The position numbers and the translations under genes are program-made. Below the pieces are notes generated by a model. That model was not told the origin of the DNA. It was given only the letters and a program-made list of their open reading frames with translations, and searched no databases. Below, piece by piece: positions 26,126-35,556 of a DNA stretch of 64,000 nucleotides. Every line of letters begins with the position of its first letter. Positions within the stretch are counted from its first letter, which is position 1. The stretch comes from [Clostridium] hylemonae DSM 15053. Its GTDB lineage: Bacteria > Bacillota > Clostridia > Lachnospirales > Lachnospiraceae. The stretch lies in NCBI RefSeq assembly GCF_008281175.1, contig NZ_CP036524.1:992001-1056000 (forward strand). Reading direction: 5' to 3'.

Positions 26126-26131
26126 TTTATT

Positions 26132-27112
26132 ATGAAGAGTTTGAATGAGGATATCAGGACAGGACAATTTAAGCAGGTCTATCTGCTGTACGGGGAAGAG
26201 GCTTATCTGAAAAAGCAGTATAAAGATAAGCTGACCCGCGCCATGCTTCCTGATGGGGATACGGTGAATTACGCCTATTATGAAGGAAAGGGCATCCACA
26301 TCACCGAGCTCATCGATCTGGCTGAGACGATGCCCTTTTTTGCCGAGCGCCGTCTTATTGTCGTGGAGAATTCAGGGCTCTTCAAGAACGCGGCGCCGGA
26401 ACTGGCGGATTACATCAGATCCATGCCCGGCACAGCGTGCTTTCTCTTTGTGGAGTCTGAGACAGACAAGCGGGGGAAGATGTTTAAAGCCGTAAAAGAC
26501 AAAGGACGCGTTGTTGAGATGGGGCGCCAGGATGAGAAGACCCTCATCATGTGGGTCGGCGGCAATGTAAAGAGAGAAGGAAAGCAGATCAAGGAATCTA
26601 CCGTACGTTATCTCATATCAAAGACCGGCACAGATATGGAGAATCTGGACAGAGAACTTGAGAAGCTGTTCTGTTATGCCATAGACAGAAGTGAGATCAC
26701 TCCTGCGGATATCGATGCCGTATGTACGACGCAGATCACAAATAAAATATTTGACATGATCGAGGCCGTGGCGGCAAAGCATCAGAAAAAGGCGCTGGAT
26801 TATTATTATGACCTGCTGGCTTTGAAGGAGCCCCCGATGCGGATCCTATACCTGCTGTCCAGACAGTTCAAACTTCTGTATGAGGTAAAGGATCTCCTCG
26901 GAAGAGGATTTGACAAGGCCCAGATCGCCAAAACAGCGGGACTTCATCCGTTTGTGGCAGGCAAATATATAAGCCAGAGCAGGACATTTGCGGTTCATGA
27001 GTTAAAGCGCATCATGGAAGATGCCGCGGATACGGAAGAGCTGGTGAAAACAGGGCGTTTAAACGATGTGATGAGCGTGGAACTTTTCATTGTAAAGTAC
27101 AGTGCCGCGTGA
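26132..27112 (+). CDS. holA: DNA polymerase III subunit delta
   Basis: A 326-residue delta subunit, which opens the sliding clamp in the clamp-loader complex. Family features: an N-terminal LLYGEEAYLKKQYKDKL, a central AAA+-like fold without a P-loop, and a helical C-terminal domain (PPMRILYLLSRQFKLLYEVK). It starts 6 bp after the oxidase gene. In many relatives rpsT lies next to holA, but here lepA follows. Confidence 0.93.
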   Translation: MKSLNEDIRTGQFKQVYLLYGEEAYLKKQYKDKLTRAMLPDGDTVNYAYYEGKGIHITELIDLAETMPFFAERRLIVVENSGLFKNAAPELADYIRSMPGTACFLFVESETDKRGKMFKAVKDKGRVVEMGRQDEKTLIMWVGGNVKREGKQIKESTVRYLISKTGTDMENLDRELEKLFCYAIDRSEITPADIDAVCTTQITNKIFDMIEAVAAKHQKKALDYYYDLLALKEPPMRILYLLSRQFKLLYEVKDLLGRGFDKAQIAKTAGLHPFVAGKYISQSRTFAVHELKRIMEDAADTEELVKTGRLNDVMSVELFIVKYSAA

Positions 27113-27135
27113 TATACTACCCTCAGTTGGCGAAG

Positions 27136-27160
27136 CGCAGGCTTTGCCGGCCTGTGTTTT
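27136..27160 (+). terminator. Possible weak terminator between holA and lepA
   Basis: A 7-bp stem (CGCAGGC with GCCTGTG, one wobble) and a 7-nt loop are followed by TTTT. The T-run is short, so read-through is likely. Confidence 0.4.
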
Positions 27161-27202
27161 GTGCACGGACATGAAAGAAATATAGCGGAAGGAACGATAT
27201 AA

Positions 27203-29017
27203 GTGGCAGAAGTAGAACAGAGTAAAATTCGTAATTTTTGTATCATAGCACATATAGACCATGGGAAATCAACGCTGGCAGACCGTATCATAGAAAAGAC
27301 AGGGATGCTGACGAGCAGGGAGATGCAGTCTCAGGTGCTGGACAATATGGAACTGGAGCGGGAACGCGGCATCACGATCAAGGCGCAGGCGGTGCGTATC
27401 GTGTATCAGGCAGATGACGGGGAGGAGTATATCTTTAACCTGATCGATACCCCCGGACATGTGGATTTTAATTATGAAGTGTCCAGAAGCCTGGCGGCCT
27501 GTGACGGCGCGATCTTAGTCGTGGACGCCGCACAGGGGGTGGAGGCACAGACGCTGGCCAACGTCTATCTGGCGCTGGACCACGATCTGGACGTGATGCC
27601 GGTGATCAACAAGGTGGATCTGCCGAGCGCGGATCCGGACAGAGTCATAGAGGAGATAGAGGATGTCATCGGCATTGAGGCGGAAGACGCGCCTCAGATA
27701 TCGGCCAAGACAGGATTCAATGTGGAGAAAGTATTGGAGCAGATCGTGGAGAAGATCCCCGCGCCGGGCGGAGATCCGAAGGCCCCCCTTCAGGCGCTTA
27801 TCTTCGATTCCGTGTATGATTCCTACAAAGGAGTTATTGTTTTCTGCCGTATCAAAGAAGGAACGGTCAGAAAAGGGACGAAGATCAAGATGATGGCTAC
27901 CGGGGCGTCGGCCGAGGTGGTTGAGATAGGATACTTCGGGGCAGGCCAGTTCATTCCGTGTGAAGAACTGAGCGCGGGCATGGTCGGCTATATTACCGCA
28001 AGCCTTAAAAATGTGAAAGATACCCGCGTCGGAGACACGATCACGGATGCAGAACATCCGTGCAGCGAGCCCCTTCCGGGATATAAGAAAGTCAATCCTA
28101 TGGTGTACTGCGGCATGTATCCGGCGGACGGAGCAAAATACCCGGACCTCAGAGACGCGCTTGAGAAGCTTCAGCTCAACGATGCCTCTCTGCAGTTTGA
28201 ACCGGAGACTTCGATCGCTCTTGGATTCGGTTTCCGTTGTGGATTCCTCGGGCTGCTTCACCTGGAGATCATACAGGAGAGGCTGGAGCGGGAATATAAT
28301 CTGGACCTGGTGACGACGGCTCCCGGAGTTATATATAAAGTGTATAAGACAAACGGAGACATGATACCGCTCACCAATCCGTCCAACCTGCCGGATCCCT
28401 CCGAGATCGAATATATGGAGGAGCCGGTCGTGAAGGCGGAGATCATGGTGACATCCGAATTTATCGGCGCCATTATGGATCTGTGCCAGGAGCGCCGCGG
28501 TGTGTACGACGGGATGGAATATATCGAGGAGACGAGAGCGGTGCTCCGCTATCATCTGCCGCTGAATGAGATAATCTATGACTTTTTTGACGCGCTGAAG
28601 TCCAGGTCGAGAGGCTACGCTTCCTTTGACTATGAGATGGCAGGTTATGAGCGCTCAGATCTTGTGAAACTGGACATACTGATCAACAAGGAAGAGGTGG
28701 ACGCCCTGTCCTTTATCGTGCATGCGGAGACCGCGTATGAGCGGGGCCGCAGAATGTGTGAGAAACTCAAGGAAGAGATACCAAGACAGCTCTTTGAGAT
28801 CCCGATCCAGGCAGCCGTCGGAAGCAAGATCATAGCAAGAGAAACTGTAAAAGCCATGCGAAAGGACGTGCTCGCCAAGTGTTACGGCGGCGACATCAGC
28901 CGTAAGCGCAAGCTTCTTGAGAAACAGAAGGAAGGAAAGAAGCGGATGCGTCAGGTGGGCAATGTTGAGATACCGCAGAAGGCATTTATGAGCGTACTGA
29001 AATTGGATGATAAATAG
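27203..29017 (+). CDS. lepA: Elongation factor 4
   Basis: A 604-residue LepA GTPase, which can back-translocate ribosomes. G1 motif [14 protein letters not shown]3 DTPGHVDF, G4 NKVD; the C-terminal domain contains [17 protein letters not shown] and [17 protein letters not shown], diagnostic for LepA. GTG start with GGAAGGA upstream. hemW follows directly after the stop codon; lepA-hemW is a common pairing in Bacillota. Confidence 0.97.
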   Translation: MAEVEQSKIRNFCIIAHIDHGKSTLADRIIEKTGMLTSREMQSQVLDNMELERERGITIKAQAVRIVYQADDGEEYIFNLIDTPGHVDFNYEVSRSLAACDGAILVVDAAQGVEAQTLANVYLALDHDLDVMPVINKVDLPSADPDRVIEEIEDVIGIEAEDAPQISAKTGFNVEKVLEQIVEKIPAPGGDPKAPLQALIFDSVYDSYKGVIVFCRIKEGTVRKGTKIKMMATGASAEVVEIGYFGAGQFIPCEELSAGMVGYITASLKNVKDTRVGDTITDAEHPCSEPLPGYKKVNPMVYCGMYPADGAKYPDLRDALEKLQLNDASLQFEPETSIALGFGFRCGFLGLLHLEIIQERLEREYNLDLVTTAPGVIYKVYKTNGDMIPLTNPSNLPDPSEIEYMEEPVVKAEIMVTSEFIGAIMDLCQERRGVYDGMEYIEETRAVLRYHLPLNEIIYDFFDALKSRSRGYASFDYEMAGYERSDLVKLDILINKEEVDALSFIVHAETAYERGRRMCEKLKEEIPRQLFEIPIQAAVGSKIIARETVKAMRKDVLAKCYGGDISRKRKLLEKQKEGKKRMRQVGNVEIPQKAFMSVLKLDDK

Positions 29018-30121
29018 ATGAGACCATTAGAATTATATATTCATATACCATTTTGTATCAAAAAATGCAGATATTGTGATTTCCAATCCGCTCCTTCCAC
29101 GAAGGAGGAGCGGCAGGAATATGTGACAGGCCTTTGCCGGAAGATCCGTTCCTACGGAGAGCTGGCAGAGGCTTATCATGTTGTGACTGTCTTTATCGGT
29201 GGAGGGACCCCCTCTGTGCTGGAGGGGGCTCAGATACTCGATATTATGGACGCGGTCAGAGGCACGTTCCCGATAGACGCAGGCGCCGAGATAACGATGG
29301 AGGCCAATCCCGGGACAGTCACAAAAGAAAAGTTTAAGACGCTCCGGCATGCCGGGATCAACCGGCTCAGTATCGGTCTGCAGTCGACGGATAACAGTGA
29401 GCTGAAAATGCTCGGGAGGATCCATACGTATGAGGATTTTCTTCAAACATTTGATGCGGCAAGAGAGACAGGCTTTGACAATATCAATGTGGATCTGATG
29501 TCTGCGATCCCGTTTCAGAGCGTGGACAGCTGGGATACGACATTGATCAGGACAGCCGGGCTTGGACCGGAGCATATATCCGCCTACAGCCTCATCATTG
29601 AGGAAGGTACTCCGTTCTTCGAGCGGTACGGCAATGGAAAACGGGCCGGGGAACTGCCGTCGGAGGAGGAAGAGCGTCTCATGTACATGCACACGCGCGA
29701 TATTCTTTCAGAATATGGGTATCACAGATATGAGATATCCAATTATGCCAGGCCGGGATATGAATGCAGGCATAATCTCGGATACTGGAACAGGGCAGAG
29801 TACCTCGGGATCGGAACCGGAGCGGCATCTCTCATGCAGGAGTACCGTTTTACAGAAGGGGAAGAGCCGGTCAAGTTGTCGGTACAGGAACAGATGGAAG
29901 AATTTATGTTCCTCGGTCTTAGAAAGACAGAAGGAATATCGAAGAAGGCATTTCAGAAGTGCTTTGGCAGGGCGGTCGAGAGTGTGTACGGAAAAGTGAT
30001 AATAGAGATGTGCAGGAAAGGGCTGTTGGAAATGGAGGGCGACGCGGTCCGGCTCACAGAGAAGGGAACAGATGTGAGTAATTATGTGATGAGTGAATTC
30101 CTTCTCGATAAGGAAGCGTGA
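29018..30121 (+). CDS. hemW: Radical SAM heme chaperone
   Basis: A 367-residue HemW-like protein. The 4Fe-4S radical SAM motif is HIPFCIKKCRYCDFQS near residue 10, followed by FIGGGTPS and EANPGT; the C-terminal HemN domain contains MFLGLRKTEG. HemW binds heme and passes it to respiratory proteins; it is not the coproporphyrinogen oxidase HemN, although often labelled so. The ATG abuts the lepA stop. It converges directly on the chromate-transporter gene with no bases between the two stop codons. Confidence 0.93.
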   Translation: MRPLELYIHIPFCIKKCRYCDFQSAPSTKEERQEYVTGLCRKIRSYGELAEAYHVVTVFIGGGTPSVLEGAQILDIMDAVRGTFPIDAGAEITMEANPGTVTKEKFKTLRHAGINRLSIGLQSTDNSELKMLGRIHTYEDFLQTFDAARETGFDNINVDLMSAIPFQSVDSWDTTLIRTAGLGPEHISAYSLIIEEGTPFFERYGNGKRAGELPSEEEERLMYMHTRDILSEYGYHRYEISNYARPGYECRHNLGYWNRAEYLGIGTGAASLMQEYRFTEGEEPVKLSVQEQMEEFMFLGLRKTEGISKKAFQKCFGRAVESVYGKVIIEMCRKGLLEMEGDAVRLTEKGTDVSNYVMSEFLLDKEA

Positions 30122-30676
30122 CTACAGCTTCAGTATAATACCGGCTGCGGCGCCTGCGGCGATCCATATGACAGGATGGAGCTTTGCGAGCTTCCGGATC
30201 TGAAGGAGGCCGAATACTGCCGCACAGATGAAAAGGCTCAGATAATCTATCCGTATCTGCCCTCCGCTGACGGAGAAAAGAGCGATCTTAAGCAGTTCCC
30301 ACACGGCGTAAGCGATCAGGGCGGCCACAGTAGGCCGGATTCCGTAGAAGACAGCCTTCACCGTCGGATTCTCGCTGAAGTTTTCCAGAAATCTGGCGAT
30401 GATGACGATGATGATGAGCGCCGGCGCCACGAGGGAAAGTGTCGCCACAAGAGCGCCGGGGATCCCGGCTGCGTTGTAGCCTGCGTAGGTGGCCATATTA
30501 ATGCCCACCGGACCAGGCGTACTTTCGCTTATGGCAACCATATTTGCCAGTTCGCTTGCAGAGAACCAGTCGTATCTGGACGTCAGATCCATGAGGAACG
30601 GCAGGGTGGCCATGCCTCCCCCGATGGAGAACAGTCCGATCTTAAAGAATTCATAAGCCAGTGTGATATAGATCAT
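30122..30676 (-). CDS. Chromate transporter family protein, second half
   Basis: A 184-residue CHR-family membrane protein. The N-terminal signature region reads FKIGLFSIGGGMATLPFL and the next part STPGPVGINMATYAGY. It is one of two single-domain halves that together equal a full ChrA with its two CHR domains. The start overlaps the previous gene by 4 bp. CHR proteins export chromate with sulfate-type oxyanions as likely natural partners; the substrate here is not established. Confidence 0.9.
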   Translation of the reverse strand: MIYITLAYEFFKIGLFSIGGGMATLPFLMDLTSRYDWFSASELANMVAISESTPGPVGINMATYAGYNAAGIPGALVATLSLVAPALIIIVIIARFLENFSENPTVKAVFYGIRPTVAALIAYAVWELLKIALFSVSGGQIRIDYLSLFICAAVFGLLQIRKLAKLHPVIWIAAGAAAGIILKL

Positions 30677-31239
30677 GACAGTTTTCTCCCCTCTGCCTTT
30701 TTGGCGATGACGCCTGCGGCGGCGGCAAGGACGATGACAGCGGCGGTCGGGACCGGGGTAAAGCAGGCGAGAAGAAATGCGGCGGCAAAGAGCGCGACAC
30801 CAAGCTTATCTACAATTCCTTTTCTCGCCATCGTCACGACTGTGTTCACCATAAGTGCGCAGACGACGATACGGATTCCCGCAAGTGCATGTACGACGGC
30901 GGGAAGATGTATAAAATTCTGGAGAATGGACGCAATGAGGCAGATAATGATAATGGATGGCGAGATGACGCCGAGCGTGGCGCAGACGCCTCCTGTGAAC
31001 CCTGCCTGGCGGTAACCGACGTAAGTGGCGGTATTCACAGCGATGACACCGGGAGTGCACTGTCCGATGGCGTACATATCCAGCACCTCTTCCTCGGTAC
31101 ACCATTTACGCTGTTCTACCACCTCCCGTTTCAGCATGGGCAGCATCGCAAGCCCGCCGCCGAACGTAAGCCCTCCGATCCGGAAGAAACTTGCATACAG
31201 TTCCAACAGTTTCTTTAAAGACACTTTTTTTGATCTCAT
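30673..31239 (-). CDS. Chromate transporter family protein, first half
   Basis: A 188-residue CHR-domain protein with about six membrane segments. Signature regions: FFRIGGLTFGGGLAMLPML and QCTPGVIAVNTATYVGY. Paired with the second half just downstream, as in other split ChrA systems of clostridia. Its ATG overlaps the stop of the DUF4364 gene. Confidence 0.9.
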   Translation of the reverse strand: MRSKKVSLKKLLELYASFFRIGGLTFGGGLAMLPMLKREVVEQRKWCTEEEVLDMYAIGQCTPGVIAVNTATYVGYRQAGFTGGVCATLGVISPSIIIICLIASILQNFIHLPAVVHALAGIRIVVCALMVNTVVTMARKGIVDKLGVALFAAAFLLACFTPVPTAAVIVLAAAAGVIAKKAEGRKLS

Positions 31240-31754
31240 AGAAGGTTCTCCATAATAAACGCGTATATCTGCGGATTCTTTTTCGTCCAGTTATTGGATA
31301 TCGTCACAGCCTCAGACTCCGTCGGTACGGTGAGGGTCAGGTCAATGAGCGGGGCGCCCTGCTCGAATACCTGGCAGCGGACCGAGTATTCCATATTCGA
31401 ATTCTGATAATAGTCTGATTTGACGGCAACTTCATTTTTTAACTCATACTGTTTTTCCTTTAAGAAGGAGTCAATGTCCTGCTGTATGGCGGGGGAGATA
31501 TCATTTTTAAAGTAGCGGATCGTCTCGTCACCTTCTGCCGTGAGGTGATAGAAGGTCCTGCTGTGGGTTGACTCCTCCCTGACAAAGCCGGAGGCGATCA
31601 GCTCCGATATCGCCTGCTGGAGTTTGAAGTATGTCGTGTAGCCTTCATCCAGCACGAATTCCGATATCTGGGAATTGGTAAGAGGAAAGTCTACTTTTTT
31701 CAGCATGTATAGAATGATCAGTTTGTATAGTGTAAATGGTTCAGCCATCGTCAT
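31236..31754 (-). CDS. DUF4364 family protein, winged-helix type
   Basis: A 172-residue protein. The first 80 residues look like a winged helix (LYKLIILYMLKKVDFPLTNS then ELIASGFVREE and YHLTAEGDETIRYF), as in PadR/MarR-like regulators; the C-terminal half is a beta-rich domain (VRCQVFEQGAPLIDLTLTVP). It matches DUF4364 proteins of Lachnospiraceae, which are often placed near radical SAM genes. It might regulate the chromate pair, but no operator is visible. 4-bp overlaps on both sides. Confidence 0.85.
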   Translation of the reverse strand: MTMAEPFTLYKLIILYMLKKVDFPLTNSQISEFVLDEGYTTYFKLQQAISELIASGFVREESTHSRTFYHLTAEGDETIRYFKNDISPAIQQDIDSFLKEKQYELKNEVAVKSDYYQNSNMEYSVRCQVFEQGAPLIDLTLTVPTESEAVTISNNWTKKNPQIYAFIMENLL

Positions 31755-32674
31755 AACTCCTTTCCCTGCCAGATGTCATGCTTTTTCAGATATGACTGCA
31801 TCTGGTTTAATACAAGTCTCTTATTGCCGCTCCACTTCGGCGCTATGAGCAGCTGTTTCGGGCCGTCGCCGGTGAGCCTGTGGAGAACGATATCCGGGCT
31901 TATGCTGCCGATACATCTGCCGAGCAGATAAAAATACTCTTCCATGGACGGGATCCAGAACGGATGTGCCTCATAATATGCGGCCAGAGCAGTACCTCTA
32001 AGGACGTGAAGCAGTTGAAGCTTCAGCCCCTGGATACCGGCGCCGTTCAGATAATGAAGTGTATCCAGCATCATGGACAGATCTTCCCCCGGAAGGGCAA
32101 GTATCGTGTGGACGATCACATCGATACCGGCATCCTGCAGCATGGCGGCCGCCTGTTCAAAGACCGGGAGAGAATATCCGCGTCCGATAAAAGCGGCGGT
32201 CTCTTCGTGGATAGTCTGCAGCCCTAACTCCACCCACACCGGTTTTATCCGCCGGATATCCTCAAGCATGGATATGACATCTTTATCAAGACAGTCAGGT
32301 CTCGTGGCAATGGAAATGATGCGGACATCCGGGTGCCGGGCGGCCTCAGTAAAGATACGCCTGAGATAAGGGAGCGGCGCATAGGTGTTCGTATATGCCT
32401 GGAAATATGCGATATAAGAACTGCCGGCATATTTTCCGGCAGTCCGCAATTTCCCGCACTCGATCTGCTCCGTGACGGTCAGTTTTCTGTCCGAGGCAAA
32501 GTCTCCGGAACCGCCTTCGCTGCAGAAGATACAGCCGCGGGTGCCGAGCGTCCCATCCCGGTTCGGACAAGTCATACCCCCATCCAGGGCGATCTTGTAT
32601 AATTTTTCTCCGTACGTATTCTTCAGAAAAAAGTCAAGAGAGTGATATCTCTTTCCGCCCCAGTACACAGCCAT
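31751..32674 (-). CDS. Radical SAM protein, TIGR01212 family
   Basis: A 307-residue radical SAM enzyme. The cluster Cys lie in the segment from GMTCPNRDG to RGCIFCSEGG near residues 32-55; GLQTIHEETAAFIGRG follows. It resembles YtqA/TIGR01212 proteins (Elp3-related, with a C-terminal LLHVLRGTALAAYYE), whose substrate is uncertain. The ATG lies behind AAAAGGCGG. First gene of a four-gene minus-strand operon in which all junctions overlap by 4 bp. Confidence 0.9.
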   Translation of the reverse strand: MAVYWGGKRYHSLDFFLKNTYGEKLYKIALDGGMTCPNRDGTLGTRGCIFCSEGGSGDFASDRKLTVTEQIECGKLRTAGKYAGSSYIAYFQAYTNTYAPLPYLRRIFTEAARHPDVRIISIATRPDCLDKDVISMLEDIRRIKPVWVELGLQTIHEETAAFIGRGYSLPVFEQAAAMLQDAGIDVIVHTILALPGEDLSMMLDTLHYLNGAGIQGLKLQLLHVLRGTALAAYYEAHPFWIPSMEEYFYLLGRCIGSISPDIVLHRLTGDGPKQLLIAPKWSGNKRLVLNQMQSYLKKHDIWQGKEL

Positions 32675-32905
32675 CGCATCGCCGCCTTTTCATGAATATT
32701 TTTACTTAATTAATATATCATTGATATCTTCGGTTGACAAGGCTTACCAGCCCACGCGGATAAGGTTTTGAAAAAAAGTCTTTCTATTTTCTGGAAGATG
32801 GTGTATAATATGTCCAATAAATATTAATTATTTCAGGCTGGTCGTTTCAGACCATGACTCCCACAGTGAATATCAAAGATTTAATAACGGAAAGGAAAGT
32901 CGATT

Positions 32906-34246
32906 ATGATGAAAGCAAAGTATGAATCCCTGCCGCTTGCAACGTTAAAGGACCTGGCAAAGGCGAGAGGATTAAAAGGAATCTCAACGATGAAGAAAGC
33001 AGAGCTGATCGAACTTATGCTGGAAGAAGATGAGAAGGAAAAAAAGGCAGAGCGGGAAAATGTCAAGGAGATGTCTGCCAACACAGGTGACAAGGAAGTG
33101 CATGATATTGACAAGCTGGACAGTGGGGTTACGGCCCGCGGCATCCTGGAAGTGCTTCCGGACGGATACGGTTTTATAAGAAGCGATAATTACCTGCCGG
33201 GAGATAATGATGTATACGTATCCCCGTCACAGATTCGGAAGTTTAACCTGAAGACAGGAGATATTCTGGAAGGAAATACACGCATCAAGACGCAGCAGGA
33301 AAAATTCAGCGCCCTGCTCTATCTGAGCAGAATCAACGGAATGGAGCCGATGCGCGCGCTGCGCCGGAGCAATTTTGAAGATATGACGCCTATTTTCCCG
33401 GACGAGAGACTTCGTCTGGAATGCGGCAAGACAAGCACCGCCATGAGGATCGTCGATCTGCTCTCGCCGATCGGCAAAGGACAGAGGGGGATGATCGTGT
33501 CGCCGCCGAAGGCAGGAAAGACGACCCTGCTTAAGCAGGTGGCGCTGTCTGTGAGGCAGAATAATCCTGAGATACATCTGCTCATACTTCTCATTGACGA
33601 GCGTCCTGAGGAAGTGACAGATATAAAAGAAGCAATTGAAGGGGAAAATGTGGAAGTCATCTATTCTACATTTGACGAGCTTCCGGACCATCACAAGCGT
33701 GTGTCGGAGATGGTGATCGAACGGGCCAAGCGTCTTGTGGAGCACAAAAAGGATGTCATGATACTTCTGGACAGTATCACAAGGCTGGCGCGTGCATATA
33801 ACCTGACAGTGCCGCCGTCAGGAAGAACTCTTTCCGGCGGTCTTGACCCTGCGGCGCTGCACATGCCGAAGCGTTTCTTCGGAGCGGCAAGAAACATGCG
33901 TGAAGGCGGCAGCCTTACGATCCTTGCGACTGCTCTTGTGGACACGGGAAGCAAGATGGACGATGTCGTGTATGAAGAATTTAAAGGAACGGGCAATATG
34001 GAACTCGTTCTGGACAGAAAACTTTCCGAGCGCAGAGTGTTCCCGGCCATCGACATTCCAAAGTCCGGCACGAGAAGAGAAGACCTGCTGCTTTCCGGGG
34101 AAGAGCAGGAAGCGGTAGATTCTATGAGACGCGCGCTGAACGGCATGCGGGCGGAAGAGGCTGTAGACAATATTCTGAATATGTTCACGAGAACAAAGAG
34201 TAATAATGAACTTATTCAAATGGTAAAAAAGACAAAAATAATATAG
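32906..34246 (+). CDS. rho: Transcription termination factor Rho
   Basis: A 446-residue Rho helicase. The N-terminal SAP-like domain has LATLKDLAKARGLKGIS; the cold-shock-like RNA-binding domain has GYGFIRS and DVYVSPSQIRKF; Walker A is PPKAGKTTLLK and Walker B LILLIDERPEEV. A lysine/glutamate-rich linker (about residues 45-70) is short compared with some actinobacterial forms. A TATAAT at 32804-32809 may be its -10; the -35 is poor. The following gene has its own promoter overlapping the rho stop. Confidence 0.97.
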   Translation: MMKAKYESLPLATLKDLAKARGLKGISTMKKAELIELMLEEDEKEKKAERENVKEMSANTGDKEVHDIDKLDSGVTARGILEVLPDGYGFIRSDNYLPGDNDVYVSPSQIRKFNLKTGDILEGNTRIKTQQEKFSALLYLSRINGMEPMRALRRSNFEDMTPIFPDERLRLECGKTSTAMRIVDLLSPIGKGQRGMIVSPPKAGKTTLLKQVALSVRQNNPEIHLLILLIDERPEEVTDIKEAIEGENVEVIYSTFDELPDHHKRVSEMVIERAKRLVEHKKDVMILLDSITRLARAYNLTVPPSGRTLSGGLDPAALHMPKRFFGAARNMREGGSLTILATALVDTGSKMDDVVYEEFKGTGNMELVLDRKLSERRVFPAIDIPKSGTRREDLLLSGEEQEAVDSMRRALNGMRAEEAVDNILNMFTRTKSNNELIQMVKKTKII

Positions 34247-34272
34247 ACAAGAGTGTTGTTTTGTGATACAAT
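34244..34272 (+). promoter_or_regulatory. rpmE promoter
   Basis: TAGACA (34244-34249) and TACAAT (34267-34272) are spaced 17 bp; the -35 begins on the rho stop codon. The leader contains a small hairpin (ACGCGC/GCGCGT, 34305-34319). Confidence 0.65.
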
Positions 34273-34346
34273 AACAAAGCTGTTTAGAAATTGAACATTA
34301 TCAGACGCGCGATGCGCGTGAGTAAAATAAAGAAGAGGTGAAAATC

Positions 34347-34550
34347 ATGAAAGAAGGAATCCATCCAACATATCATCAGGCAACTGTAACCTGTAACTGC
34401 GGCAACACATTCGTGACAGGCTCAACAAATGAAGAAATCCACGTGGAGATCTGTTCCAAATGCCATCCGTTCTACACAGGACAGCAGAAAGCTGCACAGG
34501 CCCGTGGCCGTGTTGACAAGTTTAACAAAAAATACGGAATGGACAAATAG
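34347..34550 (+). CDS. rpmE: 50S ribosomal protein L31
   Basis: A 67-residue L31 of the zinc-binding (C+) type: Cys pairs CNCGNTF and [10 protein letters not shown]. The ATG is 5-6 bp behind AGAGGTG; a GTG three codons earlier overlaps that site. rho-rpmE order is widely conserved. A terminator follows. Confidence 0.97.
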   Translation: MKEGIHPTYHQATVTCNCGNTFVTGSTNEEIHVEICSKCHPFYTGQQKAAQARGRVDKFNKKYGMDK

Positions 34551-34563
34551 TCATACAAGTAGC

Positions 34564-34592
34564 GGGTTGAGGTTGTTTAATCTCAACCCTTT
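34564..34592 (+). terminator. Terminator after rpmE
   Basis: GGGTTGAG and CTCAACCC form an 8-bp stem with a 10-nt loop, followed by TTTCT. The weak T-run may allow read-through to the next gene. Confidence 0.75.
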
Positions 34593-34620
34593 CTGTATAT
34601 AGGCATCGAAAGGGGAATAT

Positions 34621-35556
34621 ATGAAGTCATCTAATATCGGAGGACAGGCCGTTCTGGAAGGCATCATGATGAAGAACAAGGATGATTACGCTGTTGCGGT
34701 CAGAAAGCCGGACGGAGAGATCATCGTGGAGAAGGATACGTACAGCAGTATCGTTAAGTGGAAAGCTTTGACGCGCATACCGTTTGTCCGCGGGATATTT
34801 AATTTCATAGACTCCATGGTACTCGGAATCAAGACGTTGACCTATTCGGCGGGGTTCTTTGAAGAGGAGGAAGAGGAAAAGGAGCTGACAGAGGCAGAAG
34901 CGGCAAAAAAGGAAAAGCAGGATAAATGGCTTATGGGAGGGACCGTGGCTGTCTCTGTTGTGATCGCGGTTGCCGTCTTCATGGTGCTGCCCTATTTTCT
35001 GTCCGGCTTTCTGAAGCCGCTCGTTCCGTCCTATCATGTCAGAACGGTCATAGAAGGATTCGTCCGTATCGGCATCTTCATCGCATATGTACTTCTCATC
35101 TCAAGGATGGAGGACATACAGCGGACATTTATGTATCACGGGGCGGAACATAAGTGCATCAACTGTATCGAACACGGACTCCCTCTGAACGTGGACAATG
35201 TCAGAGAGAGTTCCAGGCAGCACAAGAGATGCGGAACGAGCTTTCTCTTCTTTGTGCTGGCGGTCAGCATCATACTGCTGCTCGTTATCCAGGTGGAATC
35301 TCCCCTCATGCGTGTCGTCATAAGAATTGCCCTCATTCCGGTCATAGCCGGCATCTCCTACGAGATATTAAAGCTGGCGGGGAGCAGTGAGAATCCGGTG
35401 GTCAACTTTCTGAGCAGACCGGGGCTGGCAATACAGAAGCTGACGACAAAAGAGCCGGACGACAGTATGATAGAGGTGGCGATACAGGCCGTAGAGGCAG
35501 TGTTTGACTGGAGAGCATATGAAGCAGAGAATTTCCAACCTACAGAAGATCTATAA
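34621..35556 (+). CDS. DUF1385 family membrane protein (YqhQ-like)
   Basis: A 311-residue protein. The N-terminal motif GGQAVLEGIMMKNKD is diagnostic for DUF1385. Then come an acidic segment, four or so membrane helices (starting near residue 105) and a conserved YHGAEHKCINCIE segment with His and Cys that could bind a metal. Function unknown. Its 3' end overlaps prmC by 38 bp. DUF1385-prmC-prfA is a common order in Bacillota. Confidence 0.92.
   Translation: MKSSNIGGQAVLEGIMMKNKDDYAVAVRKPDGEIIVEKDTYSSIVKWKALTRIPFVRGIFNFIDSMVLGIKTLTYSAGFFEEEEEEKELTEAEAAKKEKQDKWLMGGTVAVSVVIAVAVFMVLPYFLSGFLKPLVPSYHVRTVIEGFVRIGIFIAYVLLISRMEDIQRTFMYHGAEHKCINCIEHGLPLNVDNVRESSRQHKRCGTSFLFFVLAVSIILLLVIQVESPLMRVVIRIALIPVIAGISYEILKLAGSSENPVVNFLSRPGLAIQKLTTKEPDDSMIEVAIQAVEAVFDWRAYEAENFQPTEDL

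Noticed and set aside
29018-30121. Oxygen-independent coproporphyrinogen III oxidase (HemN) call
   Set aside because: Short length, position after lepA and the C-terminal domain fit the heme chaperone HemW instead.
34564-34592. Ribosomal-protein autoregulatory element after rpmE
   Set aside because: It is downstream of the gene and has the form of a plain terminator.
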